From Neisseria sp. MVDL19-042950 (GTDB taxonomy: Bacteria; Pseudomonadota; Gammaproteobacteria; Burkholderiales; Neisseriaceae): a stretch of 64,000 nucleotides of DNA. Both the position numbers and the translations under genes were made by a program. This document shows positions 9,188 to 17,073 of this stretch, piece after piece (the first letter of the stretch is position 1; every line of letters begins with the position of its first letter). The notes beneath the pieces are model-generated. The model worked only from the letters and a program-made list of their open reading frames with translations, made no database searches and was not told the origin of the DNA. The stretch covers positions 39,307 through 103,306 of the forward strand of contig NZ_JAUKWH010000009.1 of assembly GCF_030504625.1 (NCBI RefSeq), given 5' to 3'.

Positions 9188-9853
9188 TCAGTTGGGGGTA
9201 ATCACTTGCACGCCGTTTTGTGTACCCAACACCAGCACGTCGGCGGCATTGTGCCCGAACAGGCCGTTTTCCACCACACCGGGAATTTTGTTGATCTCGT
9301 CTTCCAGCGTTACCGGCAGGTTGATTTCCAAATCGTGTACATCAACGATTTGATGGCCGTTAAACGTGATAAAGCCCATGCGCAACTCGGGCTGGCCGCC
9401 CAAAGCCACCAGCTTACGCGACACCATCGAACGCGCCATCGGAATCACTTCCACCGGCAGCGGGAATTTGCCCAAACGGGAAACGTATTTGCTTTCGTCG
9501 GCGATACATACAAACTTGTCCGCAATACTGGCTACGATTTTTTCATTCAGATGCGCGCCGCCGCCGCCTTTGATCATTTGTAGCGAATGGTTGACTTCGT
9601 CGGCTCCGTCGACATACACGGCCAGATGCGATACTTCGTTCATCTGTACTTCGGGGATTTCAAAACGGGCCAGCAGCTCGGAAGTGCCTTTTGATGTAGA
9701 AACCGCTCCTTTGATTTTTTTGCCGCTTTTTGCCAGCGCTTCAATGAAAAAATTAACGGTAGAACCGGTGCCGATGCCGATATATTCGCCTTCCGGTACG
9801 AATTCGACGGCTTTTTCGGCCGCCATACGTTTCAGTTCGTCTTGTGATGCCAT
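9188..9853 (-). CDS. rpiA: Ribose-5-phosphate isomerase A
   Basis: Interconverts ribose 5-phosphate and ribulose 5-phosphate in the non-oxidative pentose phosphate pathway. The 221-aa protein carries the phosphate-binding GIGTGSTVNFFIEAL near residue 26, DGADEVNHSLQMIKGGGGAH with the catalytic Asp and Lys, and ADESKYVSRLGKFPLPVEV. The start is preceded by GAGAGAGGAAAATC, a good ribosome-binding site. Ends at a DUS terminator; ispF lies 85 bp upstream on the same strand. Confidence 0.97.
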   Translation of the reverse strand: MASQDELKRMAAEKAVEFVPEGEYIGIGTGSTVNFFIEALAKSGKKIKGAVSTSKGTSELLARFEIPEVQMNEVSHLAVYVDGADEVNHSLQMIKGGGGAHLNEKIVASIADKFVCIADESKYVSRLGKFPLPVEVIPMARSMVSRKLVALGGQPELRMGFITFNGHQIVDVHDLEINLPVTLEDEINKIPGVVENGLFGHNAADVLVLGTQNGVQVITPN

Positions 9854-9938
9854 GATTTTCCTCTCTCTACATAAAAAGGTTAAGCGGTTCGTATGTTAAC
9901 AGTTTTCAACCGACCGCGCAGTATCCCGGGCCACTTTT

Positions 9939-10418
9939 TCAAACCGCCCGCAGCAACACCGCCGCCTGCGCTTCAATGCCTTCCTGCCTCCCCAAATAGC
10001 CGAGTTTTTCATTGGTTTTGCCTTTGATGTTGACGGCGTTTTCGGGCAAGCCCAAATCCGCCGCAATATTGGCGCGCATGGCCGGAATATGCGGAGCGAG
10101 CTTCGGCTTCTGGGCGATAATGGTGCTGTCCACATTCACCACTTCCCAGCCCTGCTCTTTTACGCTGCGGTAGGCGGCGCGCAGCAATACGCGGCTGTCG
10201 GCATCTTTGAATTCGGCGGCGGTATCGGGGAAGTGGCTGCCGATATCGCCCAAACCCGCCGCGCCGAGCAACGCATCGGTAACGGCATGCAAAAGTGCGT
10301 CGGCATCGGAATGGCCGAGCAACCCTTTTTCAAACGGAATCGTTACGCCGCCGAGAATAAGCGGCCGATTTTCAACCAACTGATGGACATCGTAGCCTTG
10401 TCCGACACGGATATTCAT
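9939..10418 (-). CDS. ispF: 2-C-methyl-D-erythritol 2,4-cyclodiphosphate synthase
   Basis: Fifth step of the non-mevalonate isoprenoid pathway. The 159-aa protein starts with the metal-binding GQGYDVHQL (Asp and His ligands). It continues [20 protein letters not shown] (third ligand His) and IGSHFPDT, and ends with the family signature [21 protein letters not shown]. The partner ispD, often adjacent, is not here. Confidence 0.97.
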   Translation of the reverse strand: MNIRVGQGYDVHQLVENRPLILGGVTIPFEKGLLGHSDADALLHAVTDALLGAAGLGDIGSHFPDTAAEFKDADSRVLLRAAYRSVKEQGWEVVNVDSTIIAQKPKLAPHIPAMRANIAADLGLPENAVNIKGKTNEKLGYLGRQEGIEAQAAVLLRAV

Positions 10419-10442
10419 ATCGTTTCCTATCTGGTGTGATAA

Positions 10443-10567
10443 CTGTGAAAGTTAATGTTTCATCCAAGCCCGCCGCAAACCGGTTTTGCCGCCGCTTTAG
10501 CAGCCTGCCGGGCGTTTCCCGCTGCACCGGAACGCGGCAATTCGGTATAAAACATTAAGTTTCACAG
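10443..10567. repeat. 125-bp intergenic element with 21-bp terminal inverted repeats
   Basis: CTGTGAAAGTTAATGTTTCAT at the left and, inverted, CTGTGAAACTTAATGTTTTAT at the right differ at only two positions. The GC-rich interior has nested inverted segments (CCGCAAACCGGTTTTGC; GCCGGGCGTTTCCCG) and no ORF. It begins 25 bp upstream of ispF. It has the form of a miniature inverted-repeat element, or could be a large cruciform or RNA hairpin. I do not recognise it, and it is not of the Correia-like type found elsewhere in the window. Confidence 0.6.
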
Positions 10568-10603
10568 CCGTCGCCTGTTTCAGGCGGCCTTATTATACAG
10601 ATT

Positions 10604-10641
10604 AGGCCGTCTGAAAACATTCAAACATTTTCAGACGGCCT
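10604..10641 (-). terminator. DUS-pair terminator after the formate/nitrite transporter
   Basis: Inverted uptake sequences 31 bp past the transporter stop, with the loop ACATTCAAACAT. Confidence 0.8.
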
Positions 10642-10671
10642 CTATCCGCTCAACAGCACCGCTACCGGAAA

Positions 10672-11445
10672 TTATTTCAGTTTGTCCCGATAAGCATATA
10701 AATACATCGCACCCACAAACACCGCACCGCCGACGGCATTGCCCAAATACACCGAAACCATGTTTTCCCAAAACTGCATCCAAGTGATGTCCGCCCCTGC
10801 CCAGATGGCGGCGGGAATCACAAACATATTGGCCACGACGTGCTGGAAACCGATGAGCACGAAAATCATAATCGGAAACCAAATTCCCAATACTTTGCCC
10901 GAAATCGAATGCGCGCCGTAGCACAGCCACACGCCCATGCACACCATCCAGTTGCAGCCGATGCCCGACACGAAAGCCCGTCCGAAACCGGCGCTCACTT
11001 TGCCTTGCGCCACGGCGATGGTTTTATGCAGCACTTCGCCTTCGGTGAGGCCGACGTAATGCCCGAAAAACCATGCCACGAAAAAGGCTCCGACGACGTT
11101 GGTCAGCGTTACGATCAGCCAATTCCGCCCCCAAGCCGCCAGCGAAATCTTTTTCGCCAGCCATGCCACCGGCACCACCATCATGTTGCCGGTAATCAAT
11201 TCGCCTCCGCCGATCAAAATACAAACCAACCCGATTGGGAACACCGCTGCGCCGAGCAACACGGCCAAGCTGCCCCACTCGTGCGGCATGCCGCCGACCA
11301 CGCGGATATAGGCGAGATAGCCCAATGAAATAAACGCCCCGCCGAGAAAACCCAAAAGGCTCAATGAAAGTGTGCTGCCGGCGGCTTTGGCTTTCCCTTT
11401 TTCAATCGTCGCCTGCAAAATCTGATCCGGATATAAATCGCTCAT
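10672..11445 (-). CDS. Formate/nitrite transporter family channel
   Basis: FNT-family pentameric channel of the inner membrane for small monovalent anions such as nitrite or formate. The 257-aa protein has about six hydrophobic helices, with conserved LITGNMM in the first half, NWMVCMGVWL, and the pore-histidine motif GFQHVVANMFVIP. The sequence does not let me choose between FocA and NirC. A nitrite role would suit the nitrosative-stress genes further right, but there is no direct linkage. Single gene. Confidence 0.9.
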   Translation of the reverse strand: MSDLYPDQILQATIEKGKAKAAGSTLSLSLLGFLGGAFISLGYLAYIRVVGGMPHEWGSLAVLLGAAVFPIGLVCILIGGGELITGNMMVVPVAWLAKKISLAAWGRNWLIVTLTNVVGAFFVAWFFGHYVGLTEGEVLHKTIAVAQGKVSAGFGRAFVSGIGCNWMVCMGVWLCYGAHSISGKVLGIWFPIMIFVLIGFQHVVANMFVIPAAIWAGADITWMQFWENMVSVYLGNAVGGAVFVGAMYLYAYRDKLK

Positions 11446-11559
11446 GTTCTACTGTCCGTAAAATCTTTTTAACAGCGGTATTGTAATTATTTTTTCAGAC
11501 GGCCTCTTGATATAGCTCACTTGTTTGTAAGGAAATTACATTGATTTTTGCAAAACCGT

Positions 11560-12006
11560 TCAGTCTTCTTCCCAATCGCTTTTCAAAGCCGCCCGGATAA
11601 TGTCCATATCAAAGCCGCGGTAAGCCAGAAAACGCATCTGCCGCTGGGTTTCTTTTAAATCCGAGCCGGGCCGTTTGAACTTTTTACGCAACACGGCAAC
11701 GGCGGTTTGCAGTTCGCTGTCGCGATCGGGCAGAAATTCGCGGGCGGTTTCTTCGGCCACGCCTTTCGCCGCCAACGCCTGTTTCAAACGCAGCCTGCCG
11801 TGCATTCTGCTTTTGCTGTGAATATAGGCTTCGGCAAAACGCTCGTCAGACTGCCAGTTGCGTTCGGCAAACTCCGCCAGCAGTTTATCCAACTCTTCTT
11901 CGCTTTCGGCATAAGGCGCGAGCTTGCGCTTGAATTCGGCACGGCTGATTTCTTGGCGGGCGAGAATATCTAAGGCGCGGGCGCGTAGGGATTTTTGCGG
12001 TTTCAT
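11560..12006 (-). CDS. recX: Regulatory protein RecX
   Basis: Modulates RecA filament growth. Small (148 aa), charged and all-helical, made of three-helix repeats: ARALDILARQEISRAEFKRKL, LAEFAERNWQSDERFAEAYIHSK, and FLAYRGFDMDIIRAAL at the C-terminus. In many bacteria recX follows recA; here it stands alone with a single DUS upstream (about 11492). In Neisseria gonorrhoeae RecX is known to enhance RecA functions in transformation and pilin variation. Confidence 0.93.
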   Translation of the reverse strand: MKPQKSLRARALDILARQEISRAEFKRKLAPYAESEEELDKLLAEFAERNWQSDERFAEAYIHSKSRMHGRLRLKQALAAKGVAEETAREFLPDRDSELQTAVAVLRKKFKRPGSDLKETQRQMRFLAYRGFDMDIIRAALKSDWEED

Positions 12007-12016
12007 TTTTTAAGAG

Positions 12017-12045
12017 AGGCCGTCTGAAAACTTTTCAGACGGCCT
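12017..12045 (-). terminator. DUS-pair terminator after gph
   Basis: Inverted AGGCCGTCTGAAAA with a one-base loop, 15 bp after the gph stop and just upstream of recX. Confidence 0.8.
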
Positions 12046-12059
12046 TACAAGCGATGGGG

Positions 12060-12767
12060 TTATTCTTGGTCTTTATCTTTCTGCGGTTGCAGATTTTCAT
12101 AAATTTCGGGCAAGGCTCCGATAATCCAGTCGGGTTTGGTGTCCGCTTCCTGTGCCAGCATGGTCATGTCGCCGTAACCGAAAGTTACGCCCACGCTCAA
12201 GCAACCGGCCGCTTTGGCTGCGAGAATATCGTTTTTGGAATCGCCCACCATAATCATATTGGCGGGGTCGATGTTCAGCACTTCGGCGGCGTGCAGCAAG
12301 GGCATCGGGCTGGGTTTCTTTTCCGGCAGGCTGTCGCCGCCGAGTATCAGGCTGAAGTAGTCGGCAAGGCCGAGCTGTTGCAGCAGTTCCACTGCCAACA
12401 CTTCGTTTTTGTTGGTAATCACCACCAGCGGAATACCCAACGTTTTCAACAGCCCCAACCCTGCTTCGGTTTCGCGATACGGGCGGGTAAAGTCGCTCAA
12501 ATGTTCGCGGTAGTGGCGGATGAAAAAGGTAAAAGCCTGTTCCCACAAACTTTGCTCGGCCTGCTCTTCACGGGTATCGGTAAGCACGCGGTGAACCAGT
12601 TTGGCAATGCCGTCGCCCACGTAGCTTTCTACTGTTTTGACGGGAAGCGGTTCCAAGCCGAGATGCTCGCGGGTAGCATTGGCGGCGGCGGCCAAATCGG
12701 GAATGGAATCGCAAAGGGTGCCGTCAAGGTCGAATGCAACGGCTTGAACGTGTTCGATGGTAGTCAT
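12060..12767 (-). CDS. gph: Phosphoglycolate phosphatase (HAD superfamily)
   Basis: Dephosphorylates 2-phosphoglycolate produced during repair of oxidised DNA ends. HAD motifs are in order: FDLDGTLCDS (nucleophile Asp), VVITNKN (motif II Thr), KPSPMPLL (motif III Lys), MVGDSKNDILAAKAAG (motif IV). The cap region is about 80 residues, giving 235 aa, as for Gph. A related phosphatase such as a phosphoserine-type enzyme cannot be fully excluded. Confidence 0.9.
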   Translation of the reverse strand: MTTIEHVQAVAFDLDGTLCDSIPDLAAAANATREHLGLEPLPVKTVESYVGDGIAKLVHRVLTDTREEQAEQSLWEQAFTFFIRHYREHLSDFTRPYRETEAGLGLLKTLGIPLVVITNKNEVLAVELLQQLGLADYFSLILGGDSLPEKKPSPMPLLHAAEVLNIDPANMIMVGDSKNDILAAKAAGCLSVGVTFGYGDMTMLAQEADTKPDWIIGALPEIYENLQPQKDKDQE

Positions 12768-12826
12768 AAAGATTCTTGTGCGGAAGTATTTTTAAGAACG
12801 GCTATTGTAGCATCTCTCAAGAAGGA

Positions 12827-12855
12827 AGGCCGTCTGAAAAGTTTTCAGATGGCCT
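12827..12855 (-). terminator. DUS-pair terminator after the sugar-phosphate antiporter
   Basis: One perfect arm and one arm with CAGATGGCC in place of CAGACGGCC; 28 bp past the transporter stop. Confidence 0.75.
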
Positions 12856-12883
12856 TTGGTCGAAGCATTTCATACTCGGCAGG

Positions 12884-14281
12884 TTAATGTTTGCCCAATA
12901 CTTCGTTAATCATGCGGATACGTTTTTCTTCGCCGTAAGCCACGATAATCAGCAATACGATACCGGCAAACAAGGCAAGATAGAACACGATGAATACATC
13001 GGACCACCCGTGCAAGGTGTGGCCGAACAAAGTCAAACCGCCGCTTTTCGGATCGGCAATGGCGGCCAAGCCTACTTTGGCAACCGAGTCACCGAAGAGA
13101 TAGCCGAACGTGCCGGTCATGCCGTTGGCAACGCTGATGCCTTTTTTAGGCACAAAGCCTACCAAAGAAATACCGATCAGCAATTGCGGGCCGAAAATCA
13201 GCGCACCGAGCAGGAAGAGCGAAATGTTGACCATCATCACACTGGTTGCATTGCGATACATCATTACCGCAAAGATAATCGCAATCATACAGCCCACCGC
13301 AACGGCGGCACGACGGCCGTTTAGCAGGTCGGAAACATAACCCCAGCTCAAGCTGGCAAGAATCGCGCCCACTTCAAAATAGAAAATCGTATTGACCGCA
13401 TCAAGTTTGCCGAATCCCAGCACTTCGGTTACATAAAGCGGTGCCCAGTTGTCGATGCCGATACGCACGATATAAACGAACACATTGGCAATACACAGCA
13501 TCCAAATCCACGGATTACGCAATACAAACTGCTTGAAAGCCTGCCACATCGGCATTTCATCGGCTTTGGTATTTTCCGATTCCACCGGTTCGCCGAAAAT
13601 TTCTTCGCAACGGTTCCAGCCCAGCTCTTCGGGATCGTCTTTACCGATAAAAAAGCTGGCAATACCAATCGCCAGAGCGATTAACGCGGGGAAAATAAAC
13701 ATACCGTAAACATTGCCGCCGAAGAAAACATTGGCTCCCCATAACGCCAATATACCGGCGACCGCACCGCCGACATTGTGCGACATATTCCAAAAGCCGA
13801 GATAGCGTCCGCGCTCTTTACGCGGAGCCCAACGCGAAATCGTGGAATACGACGCCGGCCCGCCGGCCGCCTGGAAGATACCGTTCAAACCCCATAAAAC
13901 AATGAAAATACCGATCACGGAACCGTAAAAACTCATTAAAAGACCCATTGCCAAGACGACAATGGAAGAACACACCAACATCACTGAAATGGATTTTTTG
14001 GTATTTTTATCACTGATGTAATAACCGACAGCAGTTTTGCCCAAACCGTAAGTGATGCTGAAAGCCAAACCGATATAACCGAGCTGAAGCGTAGTCAACC
14101 CCAGTTGTTCTTTCATCATCGGCTGAGCAGCTTTGAAGTTGTTACGAATCAAATACATACACATGTAAGTAACAAACACCACTAAAAAGGCCTTTAAAAA
14201 CTGCCTGAGCCACATCCTGCGCTGCTCGGCAATAGGAATACCCTTGTTGGGAATTTTATTGATGGCCAAAAATCTTGACAT
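12884..14281 (-). CDS. uhpT: Hexose-phosphate/inorganic phosphate antiporter (MFS, UhpT/GlpT family)
   Basis: A twelve-helix organophosphate:Pi antiporter of the inner membrane, 465 aa. Strong likeness to E. coli UhpT as I recall it: GLAFSITYGLGKTAVGYY, SYSTISRWAPRKERGRYLGFWNMSHNVGGA, VRIGIDNWAPLY and FGPQLLIGISLVGFVPKK. The essential phosphate-site Arg residues lie in the first of these regions (YLIRNNF) and in YIVRIGID. It closes with a helix ending IVAYGEEKRIRM. No uhpABC-like regulators flank it, so induction must differ from E. coli. GlpT or UhpC specificity is the alternative. The long AT-rich leader contains a palindrome at 14434-14455. Confidence 0.88.
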   Translation of the reverse strand: MSRFLAINKIPNKGIPIAEQRRMWLRQFLKAFLVVFVTYMCMYLIRNNFKAAQPMMKEQLGLTTLQLGYIGLAFSITYGLGKTAVGYYISDKNTKKSISVMLVCSSIVVLAMGLLMSFYGSVIGIFIVLWGLNGIFQAAGGPASYSTISRWAPRKERGRYLGFWNMSHNVGGAVAGILALWGANVFFGGNVYGMFIFPALIALAIGIASFFIGKDDPEELGWNRCEEIFGEPVESENTKADEMPMWQAFKQFVLRNPWIWMLCIANVFVYIVRIGIDNWAPLYVTEVLGFGKLDAVNTIFYFEVGAILASLSWGYVSDLLNGRRAAVAVGCMIAIIFAVMMYRNATSVMMVNISLFLLGALIFGPQLLIGISLVGFVPKKGISVANGMTGTFGYLFGDSVAKVGLAAIADPKSGGLTLFGHTLHGWSDVFIVFYLALFAGIVLLIIVAYGEEKRIRMINEVLGKH

Positions 14282-14433
14282 GGCTAGACTCCTTTAATTT
14301 GTAGGGTGGTAATAATATTACTCTTCATTAAAATATTCTTGTCTTAAATTTTCTGTTTTAAGTCAAAAAAATTAATACTAATTTTATATATTTAATCCAA
14401 ATCTTAAAATTTCTTTCCAAAGTTTCCATATCA

Positions 14434-14455
14434 GATAGTTAACTAATTAACTATC
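14434..14455. promoter_or_regulatory. 22-bp palindrome upstream of the uhpT-like gene
   Basis: GATAGTTAA-CTAA-TTAACTATC: a perfect 9-bp inverted repeat in the 268-bp AT-rich gap between exbD and the antiporter, about 150 bp before the antiporter start. It has the shape of an operator for a dimeric regulator. No T-run follows, so it is not a terminator. Binding protein unknown. Confidence 0.45.
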
Positions 14456-14497
14456 CTGCGTGATCCGTTGCCGCCTTTTTTGATATCCAAATAAAAA

Positions 14498-14526
14498 AGG
14501 CCGTCTGAAAAGTTTTCAGACGGCCT
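14498..14526 (-). terminator. DUS-pair terminator after exbD
   Basis: Perfect inverted uptake sequences flanked by A-run and T-run (AAAAAGG/CCTTTTT), 23 bp past exbD. Confidence 0.85.
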
Positions 14527-14549
14527 TTTTACCTTAAACCCCAATACCT

Positions 14550-14981
14550 TTATTTCGCACGGGTTTCCGTAATAAACCCTATCTTACTGATGCCGGCCTC
14601 TCGAGCCGCCCCCAGCGCTTTATTCACAAAATCATATTCCACGCTTTTATCGGCCGCAATAGCCACAATCGTATCGGCATTATCGGCCTTGGCCTGCTTC
14701 AGTTGTGCCGTCAGCTCTTCCAAGTCGCGTTTTTCGGTTGATTCCGCTCCCAAATAATAAGCGCCGTCTGCATCAATCGTCAGGCGCAGCGGTTCTTTCG
14801 GCTGCGTTTCCTGCTTGGCGGTTTCCGAAGCGGTCGGCAGTTGCAAAGGAATGGAATGCGTCAGCACCGGCATGGTAATCATAAATACAATCAACAACAC
14901 CAACATCACGTCCACTAAAGGCGTAACGTTGATCTCGGCCATCGGCGAATCTTCGCCTGAATTCATCGAACCGAATGCCAT
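14550..14981 (-). CDS. exbD: ExbD, TonB-system proton channel subunit
   Basis: Inner-membrane partner of ExbB that couples proton flow to TonB. A short cytoplasmic N-terminus is followed by the single transmembrane helix INVTPLVDVMLVLLIVFMIT (about 18-37), with the essential Asp at VDVML, then a periplasmic domain. It is 143 aa, as expected. It follows exbB with a 4-bp gap, so they are co-transcribed and end at a DUS terminator. Confidence 0.96.
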   Translation of the reverse strand: MAFGSMNSGEDSPMAEINVTPLVDVMLVLLIVFMITMPVLTHSIPLQLPTASETAKQETQPKEPLRLTIDADGAYYLGAESTEKRDLEELTAQLKQAKADNADTIVAIAADKSVEYDFVNKALGAAREAGISKIGFITETRAK

Positions 14982-14985
14982 AATC

Positions 14986-15645
14986 TTAATCCTTGTTGTT
15001 CAACAGCTGCACATGGAAATCATGGGCAAAAGCGTCCATATCCTGTGCCAGCGTTTTATTGCCGCGTACCAAGAAGTTGTATGCCAACACTGCTGGAATC
15101 GCCACAAACAAACCGGCCGCCGTCGCCACCAATGCCTCGCCAATCGGGCCGGCCACGGCGGCAATGCTCATCTGCCCACTTTGGCTGATGTTGATTAACG
15201 CATGGTAAATCCCCCACACCGTACCGAAAAGGCCGATAAAGGGAGCCGTAGCACCGATTGAAGCCAATGCGGTCAGGCCACCGTCGAATCTACGCAGGAT
15301 TTGGCTCATGCTGTTACGGATTTGGCGCACCAGATATTCGTTTAACGGTACCGCAGCGGCAATCTGGGTATCTTTGTGCCTGTTGTAGTTTTGATGGGCG
15401 CGTACGGCTTCCAACGTTAAATCGCTCATCGGGGAATCCACTTTTTTTGCTTTCTGCACAGCTTCGTCCAGCGACTTGGCATCCCAAATCATCGGTTTCA
15501 CGGTGCGGTTGCCTTTTTTGGCTTTGCTTAGTTTGACTGCACGGACAACAATTACCGTCCAAGTAACAATACTCATCAGTACCAACGTCAAAAACACACC
15601 AATCAGCACATAATCGCCTGATTCAAAAACCAATCCTAAATTCAT
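14986..15645 (-). CDS. exbB: ExbB, TonB-system proton channel subunit
   Basis: MotA/TolQ/ExbB family, 219 aa, three transmembrane helices: one near the N-terminus ([23 protein letters not shown]) and two after the cytoplasmic loop ([27 protein letters not shown] and [23 protein letters not shown]). The latter contain the conserved Gly/Thr pore residues. Together with ExbD and TonB it energises iron- and vitamin-uptake receptors. Order on the minus strand is tonB, a 43-aa membrane ORF, exbB, exbD. Confidence 0.96.
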   Translation of the reverse strand: MNLGLVFESGDYVLIGVFLTLVLMSIVTWTVIVVRAVKLSKAKKGNRTVKPMIWDAKSLDEAVQKAKKVDSPMSDLTLEAVRAHQNYNRHKDTQIAAAVPLNEYLVRQIRNSMSQILRRFDGGLTALASIGATAPFIGLFGTVWGIYHALINISQSGQMSIAAVAGPIGEALVATAAGLFVAIPAVLAYNFLVRGNKTLAQDMDAFAHDFHVQLLNNKD

Positions 15646-15677
15646 AACTTCTTCCTAAAATATCAAACAAATGTTAC

Positions 15678-15809
15678 TTAAAACTCTTTTTCTGCAGTAA
15701 TTAAAACCAATGCCTTTATTAATCCGAACAGCAGATAAGCAAGCACACCCGCAGCAAGCAGGCCGCCTGAAAGCCAGAAATAAAAACCGGGAGAGGTAGG
15801 TGTCATCAT
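15678..15809 (-). CDS. 43-aa single-span membrane peptide between tonB and exbB
   Basis: Below the size cut-off of the ORF track. Reads MMTPTSPGFYFWLSG, then a hydrophobic stretch LLAAGVLAYLLFGLIKALVLI, then a charged tail ending AEKEF. One transmembrane helix of about 22 residues is clear. The pattern (WLSGG...AYLLFGLIKA...EKEF) is reminiscent of KdpF-type potassium-ATPase peptides, but no kdp genes are near. It lies in line with tonB upstream and exbB downstream (32-bp gap to exbB), so it is probably part of the same operon. Function unknown. A clean frame with a hydrophobic segment makes it more likely real than chance. Confidence 0.55.
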   Translation of the reverse strand: MMTPTSPGFYFWLSGGLLAAGVLAYLLFGLIKALVLITAEKEF

Positions 15810-15873
15810 AAAGCTTATCTACTCTTAATCTTTGCCGAGAAAAATCAAAGGCGATTTCATCGTTTGGTTACCG

Positions 15874-16803
15874 TTAAGCATCGTCAAGGGAGAATTTCAC
15901 AGGTACGGTGAATTCAGTCCACTTGTCTGCGCTGAAACTACCTGTTTGCGCTGCTTTCTGAGCCGCTCTATCCAATCGCGACTTACCGCTTGAACGGGCT
16001 ATTTTTACGCTTGCCACTTTTCCGCCCGGAGCAACCAATACGTGTAAAACAACCGTACCTTCTTCTCCGTTTTCAAGAGATAGCGGAGGATATGGCGGTC
16101 TGGGAATTCTACCGGTTGCTTTAACGGGATTAGACGCGCTGCCTCCTCTGCCGCTGCCGTCGCCTCCGCCGCCTCCGTTTCCGTGGCCGCTACCGGTTTT
16201 ATCGCCGCTGCCGGTGCCTCTGCCCAAGCCGCGGCCTTCACCGTCTCCGACAACACCGCTGCCTTTTCCTGAGCCTTTGCCGCCGCCTTTCCCTTCACTG
16301 CTGCCGTCACCGGTCGCCCCCGGAGCGGTGAATTTTTTATCTTCCCCTCCCACAGGTTTGTCTGCCGGTTTGTCTGCGACTTTTTCAGCCGGTTTCTCAA
16401 CGGGTTTTTCCACCGTTTTCTCTTTTTCAACTGGCTTTTCAATAGGTTTCGGTTTTTCTATCGGTTTTTCTTTGGGTTTCGGCTTTTCCTTTTCTTGACG
16501 GATATCCGCTTTTTCTTTAGTGGTAATAACCGGCTTGATCTTCTCTTTAGGCTTGGGTTGTTCCTTTGGTTTTTGAGGCTGCGGTTTAGGACGCGGCTTT
16601 TCCGCTTCGGGAGCCGCCCCCCCTCCGGCAGCACCTTCCAATCTGCCGTCACCTCCGCCAAAATCTCCCAAGTCGACAAATTCGATATGTTCAATACCGA
16701 CCGCGGCGGGAGGAGCAGCACGCCACAACAAAGACATCAGTCCGACATGTAAAAAGGCCACCAAAACGAATGTGGTGGGAGTTAAAATACGTTCATTTTT
16801 CAT
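15874..16803 (-). CDS. tonB: TonB energy-transducing protein
   Basis: Transmits the ExbB/D proton motive force to outer-membrane receptors. Regions in order: N-terminal anchor TFVLVAFLHVGLMSLLW (about 11-27); Pro/Lys/Glu-rich periplasm-spanning linker of about 120 residues (PRPKPQPQKPKEQPKPKEK, EKPVEKPAEK); an unusual Gly/Ser-rich block of about 60 residues (KGGGKGSGKGSG, GNGGGGGDGSGRGG); and the C-terminal TonB domain (GRIPRPPYPPLSLENGEEGTV, VKIARSSGKSRLDRAAQKAAQ, FTVPVKFSL). The 309-aa length is within the Neisseria range. A Fur-like palindrome lies 17 bp before the start codon, suggesting iron repression. Confidence 0.96.
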   Translation of the reverse strand: MKNERILTPTTFVLVAFLHVGLMSLLWRAAPPAAVGIEHIEFVDLGDFGGGDGRLEGAAGGGAAPEAEKPRPKPQPQKPKEQPKPKEKIKPVITTKEKADIRQEKEKPKPKEKPIEKPKPIEKPVEKEKTVEKPVEKPAEKVADKPADKPVGGEDKKFTAPGATGDGSSEGKGGGKGSGKGSGVVGDGEGRGLGRGTGSGDKTGSGHGNGGGGGDGSGRGGSASNPVKATGRIPRPPYPPLSLENGEEGTVVLHVLVAPGGKVASVKIARSSGKSRLDRAAQKAAQTGSFSADKWTEFTVPVKFSLDDA

Positions 16804-16819
16804 AATATGAAATGTTAAT

Positions 16820-16838
16820 GCAAACTATTATAATTTGC
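16820..16838 (-). promoter_or_regulatory. Putative Fur box upstream of tonB
   Basis: On the minus strand GCAAATTATAATAGTTTGC, a 19-bp 9-1-9 palindrome with one mismatch between arms. By my count it matches 12 of 19 positions of the Fur consensus GATAATGATAATCATTATC. Iron repression of tonB is expected in Neisseria; the site itself is inference. Confidence 0.5.
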
Positions 16839-16970
16839 AAGGTATTAAAATTACTACAACAAATAAAATATTAAAAATAAAAGTGAAATCAATCAGATAA
16901 AATATTGTTCAATAACAAATTGTTGAAAAATTTTTCATAAGAAAGCAGTTAAAGTAACTCTTGTAATAAA

Positions 16971-17014
16971 AGGCCGTCTGAGAACATTGTTTGAATCATG
17001 TTTTCAGGCGGCCT
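16971..17014 (-). terminator. DUS-like pair terminator after nsrR
   Basis: Degenerate uptake-sequence pair (GCCGTCTGAG and TTCAGGCGGC arms) with about 16-nt loop, 59 bp past nsrR. Confidence 0.65.
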
Positions 17015-17073
17015 TTTACATAAATATTCATATTCCGCCGACTGCGCCGAGCGGCTAAGTAACAGCTCTGCTC

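Noticed and set aside
12054-12887. 277-aa plus-strand ORF
   Set aside because: Antisense to gph and crossing the terminator and uptake sequences on both sides (its tail reads GRLKSFQMAFG).
16798-16812. TTTCATAATATGAAA palindrome at the tonB start, similar to the NsrR-like box
   Set aside because: Symmetry ends at 15 bp and it overlaps the start codon; the likeness to the 17627 operator is confined to the core and may be chance.
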